Positions 1 through 10,453 of a stretch of DNA of 64,000 bases are shown here, in pieces. The stretch spans positions 14,323,001-14,387,000 of the forward strand of contig NC_003075.7 of the NCBI RefSeq assembly GCF_000001735.4, read 5' to 3'. Under the pieces are notes generated by a model, which worked only from the letters and a program-made list of their open reading frames with translations, was not told the DNA's origin and did no database searches. The DNA comes from Arabidopsis thaliana (lineage: Eukaryota > Streptophyta > Magnoliopsida > Brassicales > Brassicaceae). The position numbers were made by a program, and so were the translations under genes. How positions within the stretch are numbered: the first letter of the stretch is position 1; the number at the start of each line of letters is the position of its first letter.

Positions 1-175
1 TCAGCAAGAGAAGCTGGAGTTTTCAGAAAAACTGAGACATAAGGAAGTATATCGGAGGTACTCTGTCATCCCGGTAAGCCTTTGTGGGTGTCTTCACTTT
101 CGTTTTGTACATAGAAGTCATAAAGAAAGGAATCTGAGGATTAGGTTCTTTAGTAGTATAGATATATATGTTTAG
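1..175 (+). CDS. probable 3' end of an upstream gene (partial)
   Basis: One forward frame is open from base 2 to a TAG at 173-175 and begins with a charged, helical stretch (QQEKLEFSEKLRHKEVYRRY) that reads like a real protein C-terminus. It becomes low-quality after about residue 24, where a GTAAGC at 73-78 could be a donor site. An AATAAA-like sequence (AATAAACCC) follows near 239, as expected for a poly(A) site. In Arabidopsis the gene left of IAA27 is At4g29070, which I recall as a phospholipase A2-related protein, but 57 codons are too few to confirm that. The true stop could differ if the GTAAGC is used. Confidence 0.4.
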   Translation, partial: QQEKLEFSEKLRHKEVYRRYSVIPVSLCGCLHFRFVHRSHKERNLRIRFFSSIDIYV

Positions 176-664
176 TATGAAGATGTGAAAACGCTAGTAA
201 GTGTTGTGCGTCTTGTAAACCCGTTGTACATGTCTAGTAATAAACCCTTGTTTTTGAAGTCTTTTGTTTGAATGATATAAGCTCTATCAAAGGATCATTA
301 TAACTTCATTTCATGGAAACTCATGAACTAGAAAAACTATTTTCTATAGTAAAGTTTGCATCCAAAACATATATAACAATGAAAACCACATCCGGTTTAC
401 ACACTACCAAAACTTTTATACATATGAATTATGAAGTCTTCCTTGGCAAACACACATACACAAACCCATATGTTTCATTAGATTGATTAGAGAAAGAAGT
501 AAGAGGAAGAGGCCTTATTAGAGCTTAGTAGAGGCTGGTTTAAGAAAGATCAAACATCACTCCTAGCACACAAACACACAAGAATACTTCAAAACAAAAT
601 GGCTATTCAATTTCTTAAAAACATATTTTTTCAAATCATATATTATCACATAAAAGGGCTTTTC
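176..664. other. convergent 3' UTR region
   Basis: This stretch holds the presumed 3' UTR of the left-hand gene (poly(A)-like signals near 240) and the 3' UTR of IAA27, which is transcribed towards it. No open frame worth calling was seen on either strand. Confidence 0.5.
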
Positions 665-2213
665 CTAGTTCCTGCTTCTGCACTTCTCCATCACCCTTGG
701 AGCTGCAAAAAAAGAAAAAGCAAGATTTGTGTATGAATCATTGTGTATTCTTCATTTGTACAGTAGTGTGCAGTAAGTTCCTAGTGTTTAAGAGGCTTGG
801 AAAGGACTAAATTGCATCGTTTTAGTTTCTCCAGTAATATATTTCTTTAGCTTCAGAATGTTTATAGAATCCAGCGAGAAGCTTAAGAACCATGAAAGTA
901 TTAGAAGGGTGTCTTAGTTCAAAATGGACCACCTTTCTAATACATCTTAAAATCGAGCACATGGGTGTGGAACATTAAACTAGGGTTTAGTAAAGAAATA
1001 CTAACCTAAGCCGATAGCCTCAGAGCTCTTCATGATTCTCAGCTTCTTGCAGGAGCATATAAACATTCTGCAGAGGAAAAAACAGTAAGAGAGCTTCACT
1101 GATCTATATTCTTCTGTTAAGCTAAAACTGTGCTAAGATCATTAGATATGATCTAATACTTGATGTTAATTTACATTGTTGAGATTGATCTTTTAAAAAT
1201 CAAAGACTTACTCCCAAGGGACATCTCCGACCAGCATCCAGTCACTGTCTTTATCTTCATAGGTTACAACATACTCAGAACCACGCAAGAGATCAGTCAA
1301 GCGACTCTCGTTTAACCCATCTCTGCCACACCCTCCATGAGAACCAAACTGACCTGAAAAAAGGAACCAAAAGAAAACAGTTAACTCAATCACTGGTATT
1401 GATCTCAAAGAAGGAGAGACTAGAAAACGTTACCAATGGTGAAGCAACTGAACATCTTCTCAAGAGCAGAAGAGAGCTCAAGGTAGCTTTTGTAAGTCTT
1501 GAGATCGATTTTCCTCAAGTAAGGAGCACCTTCCATACTCACTTTGACATACAAGCAAGGTTGTTCTGGTCCAGACTTAGCTTCTGCTTCTTCAGTCTCT
1601 GAGTTATTACCAGGTTTCTGAGATTGAGAAGAAGCCATTGAGTTCTTCCTGAATGATCTTATTGGTGGCCATCCCACCACTTGTGCTCTGCTCAATCAAA
1701 AAAAAAAAACATCAAGAATCCCTCTTCACAGAAATCATAAAACAGAGCAAAAAAGCTGAGAAAAATCTAAAACAGAGCAAAAAAAGCTTACTTTGAAGCT
1801 GGAGCTGTAGCAGAGCTCTTCTTCTCCTTAACCGGAACAGCCGGTTTAGTGAAAGTTGTCGACTTTCCATCTTTAACGACGGAGGTACGGGGACCAGAAC
1901 CCGAGCCGACATCACCAGTAGCAGTAGTGGATCCAGGAGAGAAGACCCATTTGTTAGAGTCGTTAATAGCGTCGGAGAACACCCTTTTGGCACCTGACAC
2001 GGGACAGCTACTCTTGTTGAGAGCCAAGAATCTTGAGTCGACTCGCTCCGGCGACTCAGAACCGGGTAAACCGAGTCTTAACTCGGTAGCCTTGAAATTG
2101 AGACCGTTGTTATTGTCTCTGGTTTTGGTTTTGTCAGACATTGTTGTTGCTTCCATGGTTGGAAACTCTGACAAACCTATGTAATCATGCTCTGCTGCTA
2201 CAGATACAGACAT
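665..2213 (-). CDS. IAA27: Aux/IAA transcriptional co-repressor IAA27 (5 coding exons)
   Basis: Auxin-responsive nuclear repressor that binds ARF transcription factors and is degraded through TIR1/AFB when auxin is present. Coding exons on the minus strand: 2213-1792, 1687-1434, 1353-1212, 1067-1006 and 702-665, all with GT..AG borders, giving 918 nt and 305 aa. Visible domains: EAR repression motif LRLGLP at about residues 45-50 (domain I), KR near 80 as a nuclear-signal half, degron [13 protein letters not shown] at about 144-156 (domain II), and a PB1 dimerisation domain from about 185 with the basic face PYLRKIDL and the acidic [15 protein letters not shown]. The C-terminal CRSRN is a basic tail. 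An in-frame ATG three codons upstream (2222) exists; I chose the MSVSVA start because it gives the length I remember for this protein. The sequence matches my memory of At4g29080 (also called PAP2). A TGTCGG ARF site lies upstream at 2603-2608. Confidence 0.97.
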
Positions 2214-2602
2214 TTTTTTCAAATATAATTGTGGACAAACTTTTGAAGCATTTAGTGATTACAAAAGAAAAAAAGAACAGAACACTTTCTGAGAGAAATG
2301 GGAAACAAAAAAATTTAAAGATGAGATCAAATTGTGAGTGAAAATGAGAAATGATAAAAAGGTGTGTGAGAGAGCTTTATTTTTTTTTATTTTTTTACCT
2401 TTAATCTTCTTTTTTCTTGGAATCGTATTATTTTCCAAAAGTGGACGGAAGTAGTATACGTAATTTTATATTCATATAAACCGTAATTAGAAGTAAGTAC
2501 TTTCCTCTTTTGGCGGGTTTAAACACAAAATGTTGATTTAAGAAAATGGTACACATGAATGTATTGTATATACACGTTACGTTTTGTGTAGACATCTACT
2601 CC

Positions 2603-2608
2603 CCGACA
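2603..2608 (-). promoter_or_regulatory. TGTCGG auxin-response (ARF-binding) hexamer upstream of IAA27
   Basis: The plus strand reads CCGACA, so the gene strand reads TGTCGG, the high-affinity ARF core, about 390 bp before the IAA27 start codon. Aux/IAA genes are known early auxin targets, so feedback control is plausible. A TTTATA on the plus strand at 2465-2470 (TATAAA on the gene strand) is a candidate TATA box. I saw no second ARF site at the classical 7-8 bp inverted spacing. Confidence 0.35.
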
Positions 2609-2699
2609 GGTCACAGAAAGCGTCCTGAAACCTTTCCTATTATGCCCTTGTCTCGACTCTCGTATTCCACGTTTTGTTTTACTTTTTACTTTTGTATTT

Positions 2700-4650
2700 G
2701 AAAAAAACAATTTGCTATCTCATGAAGGTGTGCATGTTATGCTATCATGCAAAACGATTTAGTATCTAAAATACGCTTTTGTATGCAATTCCTTTTTGAT
2801 ATATGTATAGAGATGTTGTAATGAGTCACTAATTCTGTTTAGTTTGGCTTAACATTATATGTTTTAGATTCACTAGACGATTTGATATAACTCATAAGTT
2901 AGCTCGTGAAACCAATCTTTACTCATGAAATTGAGTGATGATAATGATAATCTAATAACGGTGAACCATTTAATCATGTGCATGATAGCATAACATATTC
3001 TATAATAAATCAAACGTATTGGAGTTTAAACTTCACAAACTTGTATAAATTCACTAGTAGTTTAGCTAACGAATGGAGATTATTAGTAAGTCGCCAATAA
3101 TTGCGATGGAAGATGATATTTAGGCTTGGGGGTGAGAACAGAGAAGAGAATCTCGAAAAAGTTTTGGGCCCATAGGCTCTCATTTTTTGGGTCCACCAGA
3201 AGCATGAAAAGAGGAAAGAAACAGTAGGGGTAGCTCTTTGCCACTTAGCCGCAGTAGCAATATTGAGCAGTGTTCCCAAAAAGAATTGTGGTCTCCACAC
3301 TCCACTTTTCATTTTTATCAGACAATGTTTTCCCAAAATCGAGCATATATGCTACAGTACATTACAATTTGACCTATTAGTAAAACTTTGATACTTGGAT
3401 CATAGTCTTAAATTAATAAAAGTTTAAATGATCAAATCAGATTTAACTTTGATAGTATTTATGCCCATCTAATCTATCTCCAAGTATATTTTTTAAGTGG
3501 ATGACTCAATCTACATTTAAACGTTTCAACTCATATTTTAACCCATATTTATTAAACCAATATATCTGATGCTATAACAATATAACATGAGAAGAAGTAT
3601 ATGAAATATTGTCATTTATATTCTACCAGTGATTTATATATTGTTTGGCTGTATTGATTAAGTCATTCATTTGTAACAACGATAAGTATATACATAGCAA
3701 GAAGACATACAAAAAAGACCTGTAAGTTGCAGTATTATAAAATATCATATGCATAGTAATTTGGTTAAAGCCTGCCTCTAAGGTGGATCCATCTTTGGAT
3801 CTTATCTAAAGCTTTTTAGATTTGTGTTTTAGTGTAAGTTCGAGTGTCTTAATCATAAGGTGCCTTTCTTTAACTTTTCCTTTGTCTCTCTCTTTTTTTG
3901 GGCAAGGTTTTTGTCGTTTTTGGGACATCTCAACTTATATTCCACCTTAACTCACCATCTAATCGTGCCATTAGTTACTTACAAAGCTATCTAAGGATAC
4001 GAATCTTTAGTAAAAATGTGTCTATCACTATAGAAATCATATGAAGGCTATAAAATCTAAAGATTAGTTGGAGTTACCCAAAGTATTTACTTATCTATAT
4101 GGATGTTGCATCACATGTGGCGGTTTTAATTATTGTTATTATTATATATGGCCACGTTGGGTTTACTGTATTAACAAGAGACATCATAAGTAACTCTAGG
4201 GTTTAATTATACTAGCGAGAGACAGCTTAAGTAACTTAAAATGTTGGTTTTGAATGTTTGTTTATAGACTTGTGTGAGCGACAAATACATACTATAATTT
4301 TATTTATTTTTAGTACTGATGTTATACTTAATGTTTTTTCATTTTTTTCTGCTTTTCATCAAGCATAATAATTATGACTATAATTGAAAACTATGTAGTT
4401 AGTTGAGGATCGAATGGAATTACACTAAACCTAAAATGTTAAATCAGTGGACGACCGTACTTACAGCGTTAGTGAAAGATCGGTTTGTGTCGTAATCGAA
4501 AAAAGAAGAAAAAAAAAGAACAAAGAGACAGTGTGAATCTTTAGACAAAGAAGCCACTTACCCTCCTTGATTTAACATCCATACAAGAACCTCATGCTCC
4601 ATTATAACTCATAACCTACCATATCGAATCAATCCGATGGCTATAAATGA
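2700..4650. other. gene-free AT-rich intergenic DNA
   Basis: Apart from short unconvincing frames, no coding signal was seen on either strand. It holds poly-T and AT-rich runs only. Confidence 0.5.
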
Positions 4651-4718
4651 TTAGATCGATATAATTTTTTAACCTGTCATCAAATTAGATCGATATAATT
4701 TTTTAACCTGTCATCAAA
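4651..4718. repeat. perfect 34-bp tandem duplication
   Basis: Bases 4651-4684 and 4685-4718 are identical copies of a unit that begins TTAGATCGATATAA and ends CTGTCATCAAA. The two copies abut exactly, which indicates a recent local duplication rather than a dispersed repeat. Confidence 0.9.
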
Positions 4719-4869
4719 TTAAACCGCATAATGGTAACTGCCGGTTTTGTTTTTCTTATGCGGTTATTAATTTCGGCGCTGTCTACATATAGAACACACA
4801 CACATATATATAATATTGGATCGTTTGGTGGCTGAGTATAATCTCTACACACGCCCTCATATATATATA

Positions 4870-5735
4870 CTAGATAAGGCCGCCTAAATAGGCGGATGTA
4901 TGATATAAATTTATTTAAATATTTATCAATAATATTTAAACTTTATATAGTAAATAGTAATCTACACACTTTTTCTAATATTTAATATAGTAATTTTTAT
5001 ATTACATAAAATTTTAATCATACACATTCAATTTTACTTATATTTTAACTATCTATTTCATCATAATAAACTATTTTGTTATTTATAACATAAAAACTAC
5101 ATTCAAACACTCTGTGGAAACGACATCCCGTTTATATCCTCTGACAATGTCGGACTTACAACTGTTGGACAAACATCAAATAAATATAAACCGAGCAGTA
5201 ATTAAAACGCATAGTTTGCTAATCCATTCACTATGCGATTAGTTTTACTATACACATGAGTAACTCGGATTATGCAGTCCCTATACACTCCATCTTATTA
5301 ATGATATTTGAATTTTAAATAGTAACGTAACTCTCATACTTTTTCAGTATGTAATTTAGTATTTCTTTAAACCAAATTTCAATCTTACAAATTCGATTTT
5401 GCAATACAATTTAAATACCTATTTTACCATAATAAAATATATAATTTAATGATATACACTCCATCTTATTGTTAGTTTTTTATATAATTTAATTATATAC
5501 ACTCCATCTTCTTGTTAGTTTTATATTTTAGATAAGAAAATTGTAAGTTAAATATTTAGATATAAACATATTAATTAGTATATATAAATATCTTTGTTTT
5601 TTAGTTTTCTATTTTCTTTTAGGAAAAAGTAAAAAAAAAAATCAAACACATGTCAAAATCTAAAATCGTTCAAATAACCACGTGTCATGATCTCGTGAGT
5701 TAGTAACTTTCAAAATTGTACTTTATATAATAAGA
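4870..5735 (-). mobile_element. non-autonomous Helitron (866 bp)
   Basis: Read on the minus strand the element starts TCTTATTATATAAAGT at 5735, ends CTAG at 4873-4870, and is flanked by A on the 5' side and T on the 3' side, the A^T insertion rule of Helitrons. Six bases before CTAG is a perfect GC hairpin, CCGCCT-ATTT-AGGCGG (4895-4880), the expected 3' terminal structure in an otherwise AT-rich sequence. There are no terminal inverted repeats and no target duplication, as expected for rolling-circle elements. No Rep/helicase ORF is present, so it is non-autonomous and would depend on a helper. The inside contains diverged direct repeats (4945-5075 resembles 5315-5445) and three copies of a 15-mer. 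The ATREP family name cannot be fixed by eye. Confidence 0.8.
4880..4895 (-). repeat. Helitron 3' terminal hairpin
   Basis: A perfect 6-bp stem with a 4-nt loop (CCGCCT / AGGCGG) sits immediately inside the CTAG terminus. In Helitrons this structure marks the end of rolling-circle transfer. Confidence 0.8.
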
Positions 5736-8430
5736 TTAACTTTTTTTCTTAAGGTATTTCAAAGATTGTAATCATGGGATTCATTTGATTTTCTTTAAGA
5801 TACATATGGTATGGGCTACATTATAGAAAGTGCTTGATATTGGGAGATTGACTTTGTCCATCAGAGTCGACGTTTCTAAGTCATACTCAATGATATGGGT
5901 TTACGTATGTGCTTAATATATATGCATATTGCGCTCCACTATCAAGATTTATGAAGAAAAAGAATGCTCAATTTCCACATGATGAATATTCACATTGTTC
6001 TATTTAACGACTTCATATACTAATTTCTTCTTTATATACACACAATTTTGAGTCGAAAAATCTATTAATCTTAAATGTATAATGATCTTGATATATACTG
6101 AAAAAACGTTGAACCGATCGATGGATAAATTTGTTGGAAAATTAGTGAAAAGTTTGTAATTAATGTAACTAGATAAAGAAAAAGGCAGAAACTACAGTGC
6201 TATTTCGGCCTCAATTCTCAAATGATCTCTAGATTCCTATTATTGAAAAATGCAATGAAGAATGGTGTGTACATAAAAACGCAGCATGATGCATCTCTTG
6301 TAATCCATCTTTTAAACTCAATCGGCTAATAGTGAAATTTTCAATTTCTTTGAGTTTTTACTCAATACTGATCTGATATCTAGTGAAACAATTTCTATTA
6401 GTGGCCTAGTGGGGTTTAATATACGGATTGAGATGGATCCGTCGACAGAATTTTACTATGTTTTTGGTGCTCCTTATAATGTCAAAACCTAACATTACAC
6501 TTTGCTCGAGGCCCATGCACTATTCTTGTATTTATATATGTTAACAAAAATGCCCAATAAGATATGAGCTCATTGGCCCAGTAAATGATATCATTCGAAA
6601 TTAATCATATTCTAAAACCTTAGGGGTGATATTCAATAAGTACGTATAAAAATAACGGAAGAAAATTGTCGTCTCTAACTCTCTGATAATTTTGAGAATA
6701 TGATCAAATCTACCAGTGATATCTTTTAATGTTCTTATCGAAAGAAGCAAAGACGTACAAGTTTCCTGTATTTTCGTCCATACATACACTGAGTCACTGA
6801 CTTCTGCGGAAGAAAAAAATCATATTCTGTAACAACAAAAAGAATTGTCAACTACAGCAAATAGTACAGTCAATTCACAAATCTATCTTAACAAGTACTT
6901 AATAACTAAGAGATAAACACAAATGTTACTTTCCGCAATCACAATATTAATAAATAAAATAAAATCGTCTTACTGAGTATTAATCAAGATGGTGACAAAT
7001 TGACAAAAAAAAACAATCATTCAGACAACTAAATTTCTATTGGTATAATTCTTTTCCATATATTTTTAATTAATATGAGAAATAGTTACTCTCTTTTAAG
7101 AAAAATGTGGACACTCGTTTTTTCCCTGACGGCAACACTGGTTAAGGGTCCTTGATGTGTAATCGTGTCATTAAAAACTAATAAATGAGTTAATCAAGTC
7201 AACAGTTATTATTATTATTATTATTTATTAATACAAGTTGGCATTGCTCCTCTCAATGATTTAACTCCTTTATGCAGGGCCTATAATTTAACTTTCATAT
7301 GCAATCATACTGACTTTATTCCTCTATATGTAAATATTTTGTTAATGTGTCGGTAGATTTTCTAATATAAATTGACTAAAACATAGAGACATTGGCGTTT
7401 GTGTAAGGCTATCGACAAAAGGTAAGATAAATCAGCCAATCAGGCAAAGGAAGAAAATTCAAACAATAGATACGAGAGATATAGTGATGCAAAAACATGT
7501 TAATCTTATTGTAGAGTTGGTTTGAATATGGGAAAGGTCTTCAAAGAAAGCTGAAGCATTCGAAGAATTTTATTTAGGGCCAGAGTCCAGAGATAAAAAT
7601 GAAAGAATAAGATTTTCATATAAATTTGATTATACTTTGAACTATTGTAATATTCCTTGAGTGATTATTATGGTTGACATAAGAGGCCTTAACTATATAT
7701 GGGTCCTATATAAGACAATTTTTCATAAACACCAAGACGGAATAGGTCAACCGCATGTCTTCTCCATTGTTATAATTTCTTAATACACAAAATTACGTTA
7801 GGTGAAGAAAATCAAGAATTATTCTTGTTTTACAAATTACAATATTTAACTTATCTATTTTCTCAAAGACCTTATTATTATTTTCAAATTATCATGGTGA
7901 AACTACATTTATATTTCTAGTAATAATGCAAAATAATAATAAAAAACAAGACGACACACTAAATGACTATATTGGTCATTTATTTGTACAATCGACTAAT
8001 GTTACATCGTAAATACTAAATATGTGGGTTCGATACAAATTAAAATTGGATAAGAAAGGATAAACAATGGTTGACTTCGTTTGACCCTCAGTAATTACGA
8101 TAGAGTGACGTCATACCATTTTCACAAAATTGCTGGCCATTTAAATCAGACAGATCAAAACGACCCTAAACAAGAAACTGCATTGTCCTTCATTTTTGTT
8201 TTTGGTAAATATAAATGCAATGTTTTAAAAAATCGCCTCTTAACTTTGTTGCTATCCATAAAAAAAAAAATCCAAAAGGGGAAATTTTTAATATAGGAAT
8301 TTTTTAAACTATTGAAATTTCTGTAATGTAAAGGTTGAAATTTTAAACATCAATTATGTTGAATGAGAAAGAAAAATAAAATTAAGCATTGTTGTCTAAT
8401 CTATATGAAGCTGAAAGAGGTAGTAATCAG
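5736..8430. other. gene-free AT-rich intergenic DNA
   Basis: Nothing coding is supported. A short ATT trinucleotide run lies near 7208-7227. Open frames here are short and of low complexity. Confidence 0.5.
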
Positions 8431-8580
8431 ATGTGGGCGCGAGCACGTAACATGTGGCCCAACATGTGGGCCCAACGGTGTCTCTGAAAACATGATACGG
8501 TCACTTTCACGTGCAAAAAGCCCAACGTGTGAATACAGTTTTTGTTTTAAGCCCATTTATCATTGGCCCCACACACCGGC
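8430..8580. promoter_or_regulatory. island of site II (TGGGCC/GGCCCA) elements without a gene
   Basis: GC-richer than its surroundings. It holds GGCCCA at 8456-8461, the palindrome TGGGCCCA at 8467-8474, AGCCCA near 8519 and 8551, and TTGGCCCC near 8563. ACATGTGG is directly repeated with the first two, and a CACGTG core lies near 8508. Site II elements of this kind normally sit in promoters of housekeeping and proliferation genes. No ORF of quality follows on either strand, so this may be an orphan or non-coding-RNA promoter. Confidence 0.35.
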
Positions 8581-8599
8581 CTCTCCAAATATTATTCAC

Positions 8600-10240
8600 C
8601 AATTTAGAAACGCAGTATAATTATTATATTTTGAACCCAAAAATAAATAAATTGAAAAGGCTTTATAATTATTTAAATGAAAATATTATGTATAAGCTAT
8701 TCGAAAAACAACGAACACGACTCGGTAAGTTTTAAAACCTCTAAAATTTGCTTTTGACATAAAGATAAAATGAATCATTTCTTAAGACGTAATGATAAAA
8801 TTATATATAATATAGCAAAGACTAATAATGTGAAGTTGAAGCTTATACGTTACACCAACTTGAAATTAAAGCTAAATTATGAAGTCTTTATTTCATAATC
8901 CTAAAGCAGATTGCATTTGAAAGCAATACAAATCAAACTTTTAGTCAGCTCCACCAAAAGTTGGTCGCATTTAAATCCAAGAGTAATTAGGCTCTTAATA
9001 GAAGTTTAATTTGACTTAGTTTTCTCATGATGATGACTCCTTGCATCTTTATCCAAATTGCAACAACTAATGTTTAGTTGAATAAGTAATCCAACCTTTT
9101 TTTTATTTGGATGATAGATATACGTATCAATTACAGAATTATACGTAAGTATTATCATTTCTTTTCGTATCCAGCCTCAGTCTATTTCCGTCTATATAAT
9201 TATCACTAAAACAATTTTCTTAAACATGTCTATTACTAAAATAAATAAAGCTCAACTTCTCAAAATTGATATTCCTTAATTATATAAACACAAGATATCT
9301 CACCAAATTACCTCCATCCATAAACATATACCACTGGATTGATCTTCGTTTGTCAGTGATGTAGATGCATAATATGAAACCTTGAAACCTTTAACATTGT
9401 ATTAAGAACTCTTCGTATAGCACATCTCGACTATGTAATTTATCTTGTGTACCTTAGCATCCATTTGCCTTCCTTTATGTGATCAAGTGAAGGACAACTC
9501 ATAATCATCCTTGTAACTCCAAGAAAATGAGCTAAGTCAGAAAACATAAAAATAGTAAATAAACAATTTAATTTTCTGTGTTTGATTTGTGTATACAAAC
9601 ACAAATCCATAGATAAAACATAGATCCATTTTATAAAGTCAATCTAGAATAACTTGATCGGACTTAATCCATCATCGTATAGCGATAAGTCATGGCAACT
9701 AAAAGTCACAACACAAGGCATATTTTATTTTCAATAATCAAATGTAAGTGGAAATATTACTCTTTTTAATTTATGAAATAGAAAACGGAAGAAAATTTCA
9801 ATGTATAAATCAAGTATGTTTGCCCTTTCTTTCTTTCTTACAATCAAGTTGAATTTGTTTAGTGAAAGTAGGGAACGCTAGTGGACAAGTTGATTCGATG
9901 AAGAAGAGCATTTTATTTTCTAAGAATCGGTTATGACGTACATGAATTTTAAGGTTGACTCTGACTCCCTTTGTCTTGTCCCTTTTATAGTTTCTCATCA
10001 AATTCATTCCCACTTGTGGTGACCCCGTCAGTGACATGTGCGAATCTTAATCCTTTCTCGATTTTAAAATCCAGACATTTTTATGTATAGTAAAATGGTC
10101 CTTTAATGATATCAAAATGAACTGTGCCTAGTAAAAAAAAAACATTTTTATTCGTCAAAAACGTGGTTTATTAGCTTTCTCTGTTCCACTACAGTTTCTA
10201 TTTTTACAGTTTTTACTGTTTGCTGAGAGACAGAGAGAGA
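8600..10240. other. gene-free intergenic DNA
   Basis: No supportable coding frame, RNA gene or repeat of note was seen. Confidence 0.45.
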
Positions 10241-10249
10241 AAATAGGCC

Positions 10250-10445
10250 TTTGCACGTGCAGGCCATGTGGGCCACCGACCCAAATCAGAATTTCATACA
10301 GTTTTGTCTTGTAGTAAAAAGCAATTGGGCCTTTAAACATGGCCTGTTCCAAAACCATTGCGATCCACGGGTTTTCCAGTCACATGTTTCATCACGTGAC
10401 CAAAAATTTGTTAAACTTATATTTTGCATTTAAAGTATAAAAAAG
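10250..10445 (+). promoter_or_regulatory. promoter-like region directly upstream of the LINE insertion
   Basis: TGGGCC occurs at 10269-10274 and 10326-10331, CACGTG-type E-boxes near 10255 and 10394, and a clear TATAAAAA at 10436-10443. The LINE target-site duplication begins at 10454, so the element landed about where transcription from this TATA box would start. The region could drive the RNase H ORF. This is inference from position and motifs. Confidence 0.4.
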
Positions 10446-10453
10446 CGATCTCT

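Noticed and set aside
7000..7025. TTGAC(A)9 at 7003, 16015 and 16068 as further micro-inserts
   Set aside because: The C-then-A-run signature is present but no flanking direct repeat longer than about 4-5 bp was found.
8020..8040. GGGTTCGATAC resembling a tRNA B-box
   Set aside because: No acceptor stem, A-box or cloverleaf could be formed around it.
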